64,000 nt of DNA from Eonycteris spelaea (lineage: Eukaryota > Chordata > Mammalia > Chiroptera > Pteropodidae). This document shows, piece by piece, positions 21,066 through 32,990 of the stretch. The notes under the pieces are model-generated. The model worked only from the letters and a program-made list of their open reading frames with translations, was not told the DNA's origin and made no database searches. The stretch covers positions 16,345,501-16,409,500 of the forward strand of contig PUFA01000003.1 of the NCBI GenBank assembly GCA_003508835.1. Direction: 5' to 3'. Both the position numbers and the translations under genes were made by a program. How positions within the stretch are numbered: the first letter of the stretch is position 1; every line of letters starts with the position of its first letter.

Positions 21066-22109
21066 TGAAGAATGTCTTTTAAACTAGGAACAATTCTTCT
21101 GTCGTGCAGATTTGAAGGAGAAGACTTGCCTCTTAGATTCCTCTCCCCGTGTTCTTTCCAAGGACTTCACCACCCTTCCTCTAGCCCCTCTGTTTCCTGG
21201 GACCTCACAGGCAGTTATCTCTTAAGCAGTTTCATTATTCCTAGACCCTGCCACTCCCCAGGTCCTGCAGGCAGTCACAGAAGGGTTAACTTTTGCGGGA
21301 CTGGAGGCCTGAGCCAAGTACAGAGTGTCCATTGTGTGCCCGCCCCCTCTGGAGGAGTTGCTGACTGCTGGAATGTGACAAGGCAAAACGTTTGCACCTT
21401 GATTCTGGCTTCTTCGTGAGTGTGTGAGTGAGTCAGTGAGCGTCTGTGCTCACACGGGCATGTTGGCAGGGGTGCACCCACGAGGACACGCAGTTGTCTC
21501 CCAGGCTCACCGACAGATTGAACTGTGAATCTGAGGTGGCAGGTATGGCTGGGAGAAGGCAGCAGGAGAACAACAGCTTTGTGTGCTGGCGAAGCAAACA
21601 GACAGGTTAGATTTCTCTGCGCTTTGCTTTTGAAAGCTGCTTTTTATTTTCCTAAACTGAGGGGTGCACGTGGCCATGAGGGGCTGGATTAAAGTCCTCA
21701 GCATAAGCAGTGAGTTTCACAGGGGCTGCCGGGAGGGTGGGGCTGTAGTTGGAGTAGTTTGAACCTTAGGACTTTGAATGAACTGTCGAGGGGCTAATAA
21801 TTCATTTTCATTCAGAAGGAGCGTCTTGAAATCCTCCAAGTGCCCAATCCTGCACTGGGCGCTGAAGTGAGTGTAAGAGTTGTGCAGCTGCAGTCGGTCT
21901 CAGTCTGAGACTGAATTGCAGTTGGGTGCGGGAAATAGATTTGTGTACTCGAAACAAGAAGACAATGCAAGACTGGTATTTAGTGGGAAGCTATACAGCT
22001 GGGCACAGTGTAAATTAGGCCAGGAGTGAATGCTGTGGTCCAGAGTTTACAAAATATTGTCATGGGGAAGTGAAGACTTGGGCATGACCTTGAAACGTTG
22101 GAAGTTGGG

Positions 22110-22215
22110 ACCTGTTTGTTCATTTGTTCATTAATTCCTTAACGCAACAGACATTTGGAGAACACCAAAAATTGTATGCCAAGCATTGCATGGATCGGTG
22201 GAAAGAGATATAAGA
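22110..22215 (-). repeat. L2 3'-end fragment, reverse orientation
   Basis: 'tgttcatttgttcattaatt', a 'caacagacatttggagaaca' segment and 'tgccaagcattgcatgg' resemble the reversed L2 tail. Confidence 0.45.
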
Positions 22216-22399
22216 AAAGATTCTATAAAAATACTAAGGCAGAAAGAATTGCTGTATTCTTAGTGTGACTTAAATAGGGAATGTACGTTGGTGGCTAATG
22301 AGGCCGAAGACTGGATTCTAAGGCAAAACCAGTATGGAAAGTCTGGGACTGATGTGTTCCTGAAGATTGGGATTATTTGAGACTGCATTACTGTTTCAT

Positions 22400-23060
22400 C
22401 TCTGGTATTTATCATGTCGTACTCACAGTACTTTCGTTCCGGTCCTTATTTAACAATAACTGAATTTCGACCGAGCCTTCTTATGGTCCCCCTGCCTCTA
22501 ATATTAGGTTCTCTTCATTTATCCCTCATATCACATGCCAGAATTATCTTCCCAAAGCATAGCCTTAATAGCATCCTTTCTCTATTGACATCCCTTAAAT
22601 GGATTTTCCCATTACCTGTAAGATAAAATCCAACCAATTAGCGTGACATTCAAGGATGTCCGTGATCTGGCTGTCATCTTTTATTGCCAGCTACACCTTT
22701 CACCAGTCCCCATTCTGTACCACACCTCCTAGCCATACCTCAGACCCCCCCCTGAACCTTGCGTGCTCCTGCTTCACGCTTTGCCTTATGCCATCCCTTC
22801 TTTCTGCCATGCCTTTCTTCTGCCCACTCTCCCTATTGAAGCTTATCAAGGTCAAAGCCATATCCTATGCTCTCCTCGAAGCCTTCCCAGGTAATTCCCC
22901 ATCTGTCTATACCGTGCCCAAGTAGAAAACACGTTCTCTTCCCTTTGTTACTATTCTTTATTATTGGACATATAAAAATCTGTCGTTTCATTTTTCAAGT
23001 CACTCTTTCAGTAAGAGTGTAACCTCCTTGAGAAAAGAGATTGCATTTTCATTGTGTCTG
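22400..23060 (+). repeat. L2 LINE fragment
   Basis: Long forward L2 3' region: 'gataaaatccaaccaattag', 'tgacattcaaggatgtccgt', 'gatctggctgtcatc', 'ctcgaagccttcccaggtaa' and 'gagtgtaacctccttgagaa'. The open frames within it (22,414-22,925) are repeat-derived. Confidence 0.72.
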
Positions 23061-23589
23061 AGGATCTTGACTTGAGGAGAACTGGGAAAAAAATGTTGCA
23101 TTTTAATTTTTGTGGATCTCTTATTACCTGAGTTTTAACTTTTGGAACTTTGTCTCTTACATCAATTAGTTAATGATTTATACCATTAAATATAAGAAAT
23201 TCTGAAGTGAATCATTTTTTAATGGAATATACATTCTTAGTGTTAATAATATGTCCACTTCCTAACACCTAATCATGTTTTCTGAAGTTTAGATTTCACC
23301 TCCTTTTCTCTCATCATAGAATCTGCAATACATTGACCAACTGTGGCTCAAAGGTCTGAATGGATTTAGGTTAGGAATGTTTTATGAGGAATATGTCTCA
23401 CCTTTTGCTCTAACTCAAATGTAGCTTTATACGTAGGTAGCAGGGAAGTAAAATGTAACATTGGAGATTCCTGCCTGAGAAAGTAAACCTCTGAACTACT
23501 GCAGTAAGGAAATGTGGCTTGCAATTTGTATGGCTCCAGGGTACAAGCTTAGAAAGATCTACTTGACTCTTACTGCTCCAGAAGCATGG

Positions 23590-23690
23590 ATTCGTTCCAG
23601 AGCATCTTGATGCCTCCAACAGCTAGTGTGGTACCTAGCACTGGGAAGAGAGGCCTCAATGAATGTTGACTTGAATGTGACTTTTAAAAA
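23590..23690 (+). repeat. L2 3'-end fragment
   Basis: 'gtggtacctagcactgggaa' followed by 'gaggcctcaatgaatgttga' matches the forward L2 tail. Confidence 0.45.
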
Positions 23691-25320
23691 ATTAGGTAAG
23701 GTTTTGGGCAGGTTGACAGATAGGTCTAGATAAGACAAATAATCATACATGTAAAAGAAACATCAAGCGTCAGATAGTTTAAGTGCCCTCAACCATTCCT
23801 AAGTGGAGACTTTGTCCCTTTTGTAGCATGGGGCACCTGTTTAGGGTTTGACAGCTTCAGCGAAGATGCTCATGCTCTCACTAGGCAGCCTCTTCCCTTT
23901 CAGAAATGCTGTGTTTATTGGGTTTTCCCCTAAGTAGAAGCAGTTGTAAACATGTCTTTCTACAGGGCTGAGCAGTTTCCAGGAGCTGAGTATGTTTCTG
24001 GGCATCTCTGGGGAGCAGGTTGATGTTGAAGCTCTGGCTGCCTTTCTGGCTGGCTTCCTCATGGGACATCAGCTGAAAATGTACTTACTCCAGAGGGAGA
24101 ACACAGGTGCCTGGTCTTAAGGTTCCAGTTCTTGGCTGTTCTGAATGTGTCTTTGCAGGCATTGTTGGAATTTTATGGTGGGCACATTTGCTGACCAGTT
24201 TTTTAAATTGATGGGCTCAATGGTAGAAACCTAAGGTGTGCAGTAATGTTCTGGGAAACTTCGAGGATTCAGTGTGCGCTCACCTACAGCCTATGAGTGC
24301 AAGGAGGTGATGTCTTGAAGTTTTGTGCATCCCCGGAGCTCTAGATTTTCTCTTGAGAATGAACATTTAGGCTTCCTTTGGGGCTTTGAAAATGATGAGT
24401 ATAAAATGAGAATAATAGGACATGGAGTGGATAAGGGTGAAGAATAGTTAGCTCATCCTACAGTGGTCAGGAGAAAGCTCACCAATTTTTCTTTTTTCTT
24501 GGGAGGAAGGCAAAATCAAAGATCCTGATTAGTTGGAGAGGGGATGGGATGGTTCCTGCCGCTCTCAAAGGCCTGTGAAATGCTTCCTCTGCCTTTCTCT
24601 CTGTTTGTTGTTATGTAGCTATAATGCCACTTAATTTAAGGACCAGAAGGGAATTAAAACTCTCTCGACTGGCTATTTTTATCTAAATAATTAATGATTA
24701 AATATCTTTTGTGTCAACAGAAACATATTTAGAGTTGGTTTTTCTTTTTTTGTTTTCAAGCCTGTGCCTAAGCTTTTTTGCATTTGTTTGACGAACTAGA
24801 TAAGACTCTTGCATGATTGAAATAATTTACAATGAAAAGTGATAAAGAACGAATGGGCAAGATGTCGGCCACCTGTCCTTCCTCCAAGGGGCTGAAGAGC
24901 TCGGCCCAGGCACCGCAAAGGTTGTGTTCAGCTTTGCAAACTGAAACCGGCCAAACGCAGTTCCCGCAGACCTGAGTGTCAGCACCTCAGACTTCCCTTT
25001 CGTCATGTTTGGTTTTGATGGTGACTCAGCCAGCTCTGGCTTCAGTTTAAGAAACTTCTAGCCGATTACTGAACTGGAGGGCTTGCCCCCTTTATCTTTC
25101 TTGAGTCCACTGCCATAAAAATTAATAACATTTTAATGAAAGTGTGTGTGTGTGTTTCCCCCCTTTGTTCAACTTAATGCAATGTGGGGATATGCATATT
25201 CTGATCCCATCATTTTTTTCCATGCCATAGGTAAATGGGAATGGGCTTCTGGAACTTTGATTGTGTTATTTTGAGGTTATTTTCCCTCTTGCCTTGGCTA
25301 ATTATCTCTCTGCTTTTCAG

Positions 25321-25994
<674 letters not shown>

Positions 25995-28784
25995 TAGGGT
26001 TTTTGTTTGTTTGTTTTTGCCATTTTAACTTCAATTTTTAAAGGTCTATTTGCTTATTACTTATTTACACCAAGTCCATCCTTAATGTCATCAATAGATT
26101 CTGAGACTTTAATCAGAACAACCTATGACCAAACTAGTTTTACCAAAGGTAGTTGATATAAACAAGAGTTTATTTTCTATGGCAGCTCATCAACTCTAGA
26201 ATGAAACTGTCGAACTAAATGACGTTATTTGAGGACCTGTTATATTTCTGAATTACCAGTTTCCCTTATGGAATACTTAGGGCCTCTCGAAGAAATGCCT
26301 CTGATATCTTGATAGAGTGTCCAGTTTATTATTATCTTTTACCCACCTGAAAAAACAATAGTTACTAGAATTATAATTCTGGAGCATTCCTGTTTATTGT
26401 GTAGCAGCCAGTTGGTGGGGTCAGATCTGGCTAAGCTGTGACACCATTTTGAAGTTTTTCTTTTGTTTTAATATTTGTTTGTTTTCATAATCAAGAGTGG
26501 GATGTTGAGAAATTTTGATCAATCAGAACAGTAAAGAACCGTTATCATGTGTTAGTTGCAGTCACTACTGTACATCTGTCTAACATAGGTAAGTCTCTCA
26601 TCGACTAAGGAAACCCAATATTTATAGTAACTGAGGCCCTCAGAGGACTGAGAGGTCATGATTGTAAGAGCCAGTCGTGAGCACCAGAACTGGAACTGGA
26701 GAAAGAAAAGGGGCAGACGACAGACCTGCATCTTTGTCTAACACGTCATGGACTTTTAAGATTGGGTGTTGAATGAATTTGGTTGGTTGTCATTTTCTCC
26801 TAGAAGATGAACATGGTGTAGAAAGCAGCCCTCTAGGTAATTAGTGGTGTCATTTGGTTGGGAAAAAAAAAATAGGCTCAGATTTCATTATATTTATTTT
26901 GCATCACAGGGGATTACAGTGACCTGTCTTCCTGGGAGGGGTGTGGCACTCCGCTATGATAGCATAGGACTGCCGCGGTCAGAAAGTTTCTGTTGCCAGC
27001 CGTCTTTGGGACTTGAACATGGCGTGAATGGAGCCTTCTTATTGACAGAGTTTGGGGATTCCGAGTTATAGGTGTTAATTACAGCCTTTATAACCCTTTT
27101 CTCCATCTCTTATCGTTTATCTGGGCTCGAGCCATGACGGAGTCGCTAAAAATGGGACATGTATAAATGAACCTCTCGCCTTTATAACCTATTGATAATC
27201 TGTAGTGTTTCTGTTGTCCTTGTTTTTTGCCACTTCAGAGTCCTCATCTTCAAGGAAACGGCTGGGGATTACGTTCTTTCTTTCGTGTAGGGCTTGTGTC
27301 CATCCTCATTCCAGGTGTTGCAGCTGATTTGTTGCATTTCAAATCCAAAGACTCAGAGTAGAAGGGACCTTCTAATATGATTAGCACCTCCCAGGTGGCT
27401 CAGGTTATCCTGGTTTTAAAATTGAATGTCCTTCGTCCAGTAACTTTTTTAGTCCTGGGCAAGTCAGGAAAGTTGGTCACCTTCCTTTAACATTCAGGAC
27501 ACAAAGAAATCTTTAGACGTTGGCTTGTTTTTACACAGCATAGAGGTAGTGCTTTCCCGTTCCCACTCCCCGTTATTACTTGTCTGTGCTTTCTGCAAGG
27601 ATTGTCTGGACATACATAGAAACTTTTGATAATCAAAACTGAGAGGCAAATTTAACAAGTCAGACTCCACATAGAAAGTGAGTCTTTGCCTTGGAGTTGG
27701 TCTCTTCAGCTTTGAAATAAGTATCTTTGTCCCTGGCCATTGAATGACCAGTTCTTTGTGTGTTGTTGAATTTTCGTGTGGGTAGGCAGTCCTGAAAACT
27801 GTGGTCCCTATTTTTCCTCCATCCCCATCACGACCAGGATTCGAGCAGCAGATAACAGTTTTGGGTGTACAAACCCAAATTCACTCTCCTGGAAAGACAT
27901 ACTTTACACAGGTACTATTTTCCCCAAAACCACAAGTTTGTTCCCAAATTTAGCCTTCTGCCTATTGGAGTGCCCTAGAATAAAACTCTGGAATTTGAAT
28001 CATGAAGATGATTTCAAAACTGAAATGTACAATGGACTTCTTTTCTCATATCTGAAATTCTCAGGCTAGTCATTCTCCCCCAAAAAGCTGGATGCCCTTT
28101 CTGTGCTTTATTGGAAAGAGAAATGAAATTGCTTACTTAAATATGCAATTTACCAAATCAGTGTTTCTAAGCCTCAGAAATTGAAGGGGAAGGCCAAAAT
28201 TCAGTGTATTACACTGATACTGTAATGAGATTATCTACAAAAATTTTAAATTGTTAGGAGCTTTCATCATGCTGTGTTTATCCATCCTTCTTACATTTAT
28301 TTATATCCAGAGCTGTTCCTTTCCAGAAATGAATGTTACCAGTACTGAGTCCTAATCACTTGATAAACAATAAGAACATCCTCTGATCTCTGTTAGATTA
28401 GCATGTCAACTTTATTCTTCAAGTTCCTGTTGTTTTGCAAACAAGAAGTAAACAGAAACTGAGGTTGAAGTAGAGGGTGAAACCTTGCCTACCATTTGTA
28501 TAGAAAAGTTCAGTATAATGAACTTGTAGAATTTACTTATTTGTATGAATGGGAAGCACGTGATCAGTAATTTGGCACAGGGAAGAGGATGAGGATGGCA
28601 TTTTCTAAGCAACAGGTCAATGTCTTAACTTCAAAATCCAGTCTTCTGGACCTTTTTTATGAGGCAAGCTATTCATTGAGGAGGTATGCATGGGATGTGC
28701 TCTGGGACTCGGGTCCTACTCTAGGAGCTAGAAAGGAGGCCCCCAAGCAGGTGGAGATGCCTACTTGTGAGTCCCCTGAATACA

Positions 28785-29090
28785 TGTGCAAGGTCGGCAA
28801 ATCATAGTCCCTGGGCTAAATCCAGACCCCTGCCTGTTACAACCCAACAGCCAGGGATGGTTGGAAAAAAAATCAAAAGAAGAACTTTTGTAACATGTGA
28901 AAATTATACAAAATTCAAATTTCAGTGTCCATAAATACAGTTTTCTTTAAAAAGAGCCTTATCCGTTTGTTTACATTTTGTCTGTGATTACTTTTGCGTC
29001 ATAATTGTGGAGTTAAGTAGTTGTGACAGACTCTATATGGCCTAGGAGCTTAAACTATTTACTGTCTGGCCCTTACCGCCCACCTCCCAA
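28785..29090. repeat. hAT-family DNA transposon remnant
   Basis: Begins 'ggtcggcaaatcatagtccc' and 'gctaaatccagacccctgcc'. It continues with 'ccgtttgtttacattttgtc', then 'gtggagttaagtagttgtga', and closes with 'aaactatttactgtctggcc'. This is the layout of an old hAT non-autonomous element whose ends both read toward 'ggcaaactatggcc'. The exact family is not resolved. Confidence 0.6.
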
Positions 29091-30054
29091 ATAAAGGTGT
29101 TAGTTGACCTTTGAATTAAGGAAAGGACATAGAGTTTCAGGATAACAGAGATTTTTTTTTATTTTGTTGTGATGTTAATGATTCAGCCTCCAATTTTTTT
29201 TTCCAGACCAATTAATTTTATTCAAGTCATTGTTTGACAGCCTTAGGCAACGATAATTTATATTGGATCCCAAATGATTTTCTTTTTCATTGGTTTTATG
29301 AAAGAGCATACCATAGGATAATGATAGCATTCCTTACATATCACAGCTATTTCTCTGCTAGGTTAACTCTATTTCTACATGTTCTGCTGCTTTGGTGAAG
29401 AGATAAACGTGTGGAATCCTTAAGAGCTTTATTCGAAACAAACCTAGGACCAAACCTCCAAACTGAAGAGGCATTATGGATGTTCAGGCAACACAGCCAC
29501 TTAAGTGGTAGATGTTAGGAGGGACCCATGAAAATACCACCTCGTTGGCTCAAGGATGCATGGACTCTAATAACCAGGGACTGGTCCCCTTCCTTTCATA
29601 TGAAATTGGCAACTGAGATGCTAGAGGGGTTATGGTGAAGACTTACGTGAGGTGTAAAAGCAGCATTTGGTAAGTGGTAGAGGCTGAAAGGACCTCAGAA
29701 CATATTTCAGGGCCTCAGAACTGTCCTTTGGATGGGCTTTGCTGATAGACTTCATAAGTGCAACTTGCTCTTTGTCACAGCACCAACATGGTTACATCTT
29801 AGACTTACACAGGTTAAGTGATATAATAACTTAAGCTTCCTCTAGTTCCCTTACAGACAGAGCATGAGAGTGAGTCTCTAAAAGCAAGTCCAGGTACAAC
29901 ATGTGAGCATAAAATGTTGCAACATTGACAGGTTTTTAAGAGGCTTTCACCAGAGCAAAGCTTAGTAGCTGTCCTCTTTCCTGAAGACTTTCCATGGGAG
30001 TCAGGGATACCCATCCAGGTTCAATAGCATGAAAAGGAGAATTGAGTCCTAGAT

Positions 30055-30200
30055 GAGCTCCCTGCAGTGACCTAGGGTAGGTTATTGGTGTGATAATCTG
30101 TATCAACTGGCTCTATGACTTTGGACCTGGAGTACAGCCTTGCTGATGCCCCACTTACATCATCTACCAAATAGAGATGATAATTTCCACATGATACAAC
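30055..30200 (+). repeat. Possible MIR fragment
   Basis: 'atcaactggctctatgactt' with 'tggacctgg', then a 'catctaccaaatagagatga' section similar to the MIR 'catctgtaaaatggggata'. Weak. Confidence 0.35.
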
Positions 30201-30259
30201 TCAATGGAAGATTTTAGGAAAAATAGGTAATTTAAAGAGCACGCATCTAATAAATAGTT

Positions 30260-30400
30260 TGATTTGTTGAATAATTTGCAGACCCTATGCTCGCTATTTT
30301 ACGTGGATTTACTTTCTCTGTTCATCTTTATAATAATCATGCCAGGCAGATATTATTTATTTGCACGGAGGAAATTAACTCTCAGTTACTTCAAAAACAA
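30260..30400 (-). repeat. MIR SINE fragment, reverse orientation
   Basis: Reversed MIR tail and core: 'cgctattttacgtggattta', 'ttataataatcatgccaggc', 'agatattatttatttgcacg', 'gaggaaattaactctcag'. Confidence 0.5.
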
Positions 30401-30889
30401 GGAGAGCAGGAGCAGAAAGGGACATGGTTCGTTTGAAGCCAGTTCTCTTACACTCCAAAGCTAATGCTGTATTCCAGCCCCTAAGTGACCAGACTCTAAA
30501 GGACAAGGGCATTTCTTCCACGCTTTCCCTCATTAGTCGGGCTGACAGAATCATAATCTGGCATTTGTCCTTACTTCCAACTATCCAGGATTTGGGGAGA
30601 AAATTCAAAGCCTCTCTAAGTTCAAGTCTCATTTTTTTCCTATATTGTATACTTACAAAATTTTATTTGCCTGTGACCAAAATGCAACTTCCATTTCAGT
30701 TATTTGGACTTAATCTTCCCTTTTTCTCAGTTTTATCAGAGAACGTATTTCTTCCAGCAGCAAGGATTTCAACTTTATATTCATCAAGTGTTCAGGATTC
30801 ATTCTTAGCAACCCCACCTGGACCATCACCATACATCTATGTGAAAGTCTTGTGTTCTGAGCACTCATGACCTTCTCTTAGGAAGTCTA

Positions 30890-30965
30890 ACGGCTCAGCA
30901 TTCATTTACTCATTCTTTAAATAGCACCTTCTTGTGCCAAGCACACAGTATAAAAAAAAAAGACT
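30890..30965 (-). repeat. Possible L2 3'-end fragment, reverse orientation
   Basis: 'attcatttactcattcttta' and 'cttgtgccaagcacacag' resemble the reversed L2 tail; it is cut short by an A-run. Confidence 0.4.
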
Positions 30966-32319
30966 TTTTAAGTGATGTAGACGGGAAGCCAGGTTTGCAT
31001 CAGATTGTAGAGAGAGATGAATATCAAATAAATAAATGGGTTTGCCTTTAATTCTGTAAGTAATGAGAGTTCTCAGCACGCCTTGAACTAGGGAAAGGAA
31101 ATGCCCAGGAAACATAATGAAAGTGATGCAGGACAGAGAAGCTGAAAAGGGGAGAGATGAAAGGGGAGCCTTTAGGTAATGCAGTTGTCAGTGAGGAAGA
31201 CTGCACTGGGGTCTGTCTTTTTCCTGGAGAGTGCTGAGAGGTGTCTTTCTCTGACCCCCTATGATAGCAGTAGTTTGGTATGTCAGGTAGTTGAGCGAGG
31301 GACCATGGGAGGGGGTATTGGGCAGGGGATGAAAGGTAGGTCAGATCGCCTGACATCCAGCTGCTGCACCCGACATTTCCTCCTCCACTCTGGTGGGTGG
31401 CCCTGGGTGTCCAATGAGCCTTTTTTCTAACCTCCGTTTGGTTTGGGTGTCTTTCCCTGACCTCAAGTTGCCGAGCACCTTCTCTGATCACTCCTAGGTG
31501 ACTTCCTTTCCCTTTTCTCGGAATACACATGTGACTCTGAGCTTCTTCATCCACAACACCCTCAATCTGATTAGGAGAGCAGGGTCTCACCAGCATTTCT
31601 TCACAAGAGGCTATATTTCCCCTCTTGTTTATTTTTTTTTCTCTCTACGGATTTTTTTTTTTTCAGCAATACATTCCTATTTACTCATCAAAGTGCCAGG
31701 GCATTTTGTTTTCTCATAGGTTTCTCTCTAGTTATTTTCTAGCTAAAGCCACACGAAGGGTGGTGAATGACTTTCCACAAAGTTATTTTTCTCCATGGGG
31801 CAACAGGTAACTTTTGACATCTGGAGCTGAAAGTGTGGGGGACAGAATGTTAAACTTGGAGAGAGTCCTGTGCACTAGCTCTTCTTCTGTTATTAATGAT
31901 TTCAGCAAGAATGCTTCACCTTGGGTCTCAGTTTCTGCCTGATTAAAAAAAAAAAAAAAACAAAAACAGATTTTGACCTCTGAGGCCTTATTCTGTTCTA
32001 AAAACTAGAAAATTTAAGAACCACACTGTAGATGTAATAAGTCTTTCTCTTTAAGAAAACTAGTTACTATAAACAACATTTTGACCTCTCTTGAGACCCA
32101 CTGTTCCGTCATCAGATTGTTTCCTTTTGCCTCAATGTCAAAGGCCTCTAGTCAGAAAGCCAGTTGCAGAGTTGAGTTTAAAAAGAAGGCGGTTGGAGGG
32201 AAGAGTGAAAAAGTTGAACGGATTAGTACAAATTGCCAGTTATAAATATAGTCATGGAGATGGAAAGTTCAGCATAGAGAATATAGTAGTAATAATGTAA
32301 CAATTGTGTGGTATCAGAT

Positions 32320-32430
32320 GGGCCCTAGACTTATCAGGGAGATCACTTCTTATAAGTGTCAAATCACTATGTTGTACATCTGAAAAATAATTATATGTCA
32401 ACTGTAATTGAAAAATAATTTTAAAAAATC
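32320..32430 (+). repeat. L1 LINE 3'-end fragment
   Basis: 'gggagatcacttcttataag', 'tgtcaaatcactatgttgta', 'catctgaaaaataattatat' and 'gtcaactgtaattgaaaa' are the 3' terminus of an L1 type common, as I recall, in laurasiatherian genomes. Only the last hundred or so bases are recognisable. Confidence 0.55.
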
Positions 32431-32834
32431 AGTGAGATTTACCAAACTTACCTTCCATGCGGATATTCTGGGAATATTTGGTTTCTTACTCCTTCTTTTA
32501 AGTTTCTTTTTTCCTCCTATGTTCGAGATTCTCTGGGAGTTCAAAACAATGTGCTGGCCCTTTTCCTCTTGGTTTTGGTATTTCCTTGGTAGTCAGTTTC
32601 ACTTTGGACTTCTCCAAAAAGCATTCTATGGTGAACCCCATGTCATTGAAGACCAGTCTGGCAAAGTAATCAAGCAGGAAAACTGTGCTCTGTTCGGATG
32701 GAGAGCCATTCGTTCTTTGAAATGTTCAGATTCCAAGTGGGGAAATGAGGCATCTATTAGAAAGAGACCCTGCCCAGAGAGTGAATTTGAGAGCGGATCC
32801 CTTGATTGGAGGGCCAGACTGTGTCTGCCTTTGG

Positions 32835-32990
32835 AGAAAGAGCACCTGCATTGATCCTGAGCGTCCTGTAATCTTAAGCAATTTACTTAACCTCTCGATG
32901 CCCTTTCTTGATTATATGCAAATCAGAGATCATAGCCCCACCTCCTTGTTGGTGTTTTGTGGGGATTGAAAGTGCCTGTGGGCACTCAGC
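32835..32990 (+). repeat. MIR SINE fragment
   Basis: 'gtaatcttaagcaatttact' then 'taacctctcgatgccctttc' and a 'gggattgaaagtgcctgtgg' tail follow MIR order; diverged. Confidence 0.45.

Larger units (their letters stand above)
6172..25320 (+). other. SETBP1: SETBP1 intron 1
   Basis: About 19.1 kb between the GTGAGC donor at 6,172 and the acceptor ending TTTTCAG at 25,320, preceded by a pyrimidine-rich stretch. No additional exon is recognisable; the open frames inside are short and repeat-derived or random. The content is microsatellites near the promoter, a run of MIR and L2 relics between 11 and 23.7 kb, one hAT element, a G-rich run at 13.7 kb and possible conserved non-coding blocks near 9.6 kb and 24.7-25.3 kb. 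Segments 6,500-11,000, 12,520-14,150 and 18,800-20,700 show nothing beyond low-complexity patches. Confidence 0.8.

Noticed and set aside
31048..31596. 182-codon minus-strand frame in intron 2
   Set aside because: No recognisable domain, no splice or promoter context. A frame of this length can occur by chance in 64 kb.
32408..32854. 148-codon frame with a hydrophobic start
   Set aside because: Starts inside the L1 tail and ends in a MIR; the hydrophobic part is a T-rich run.
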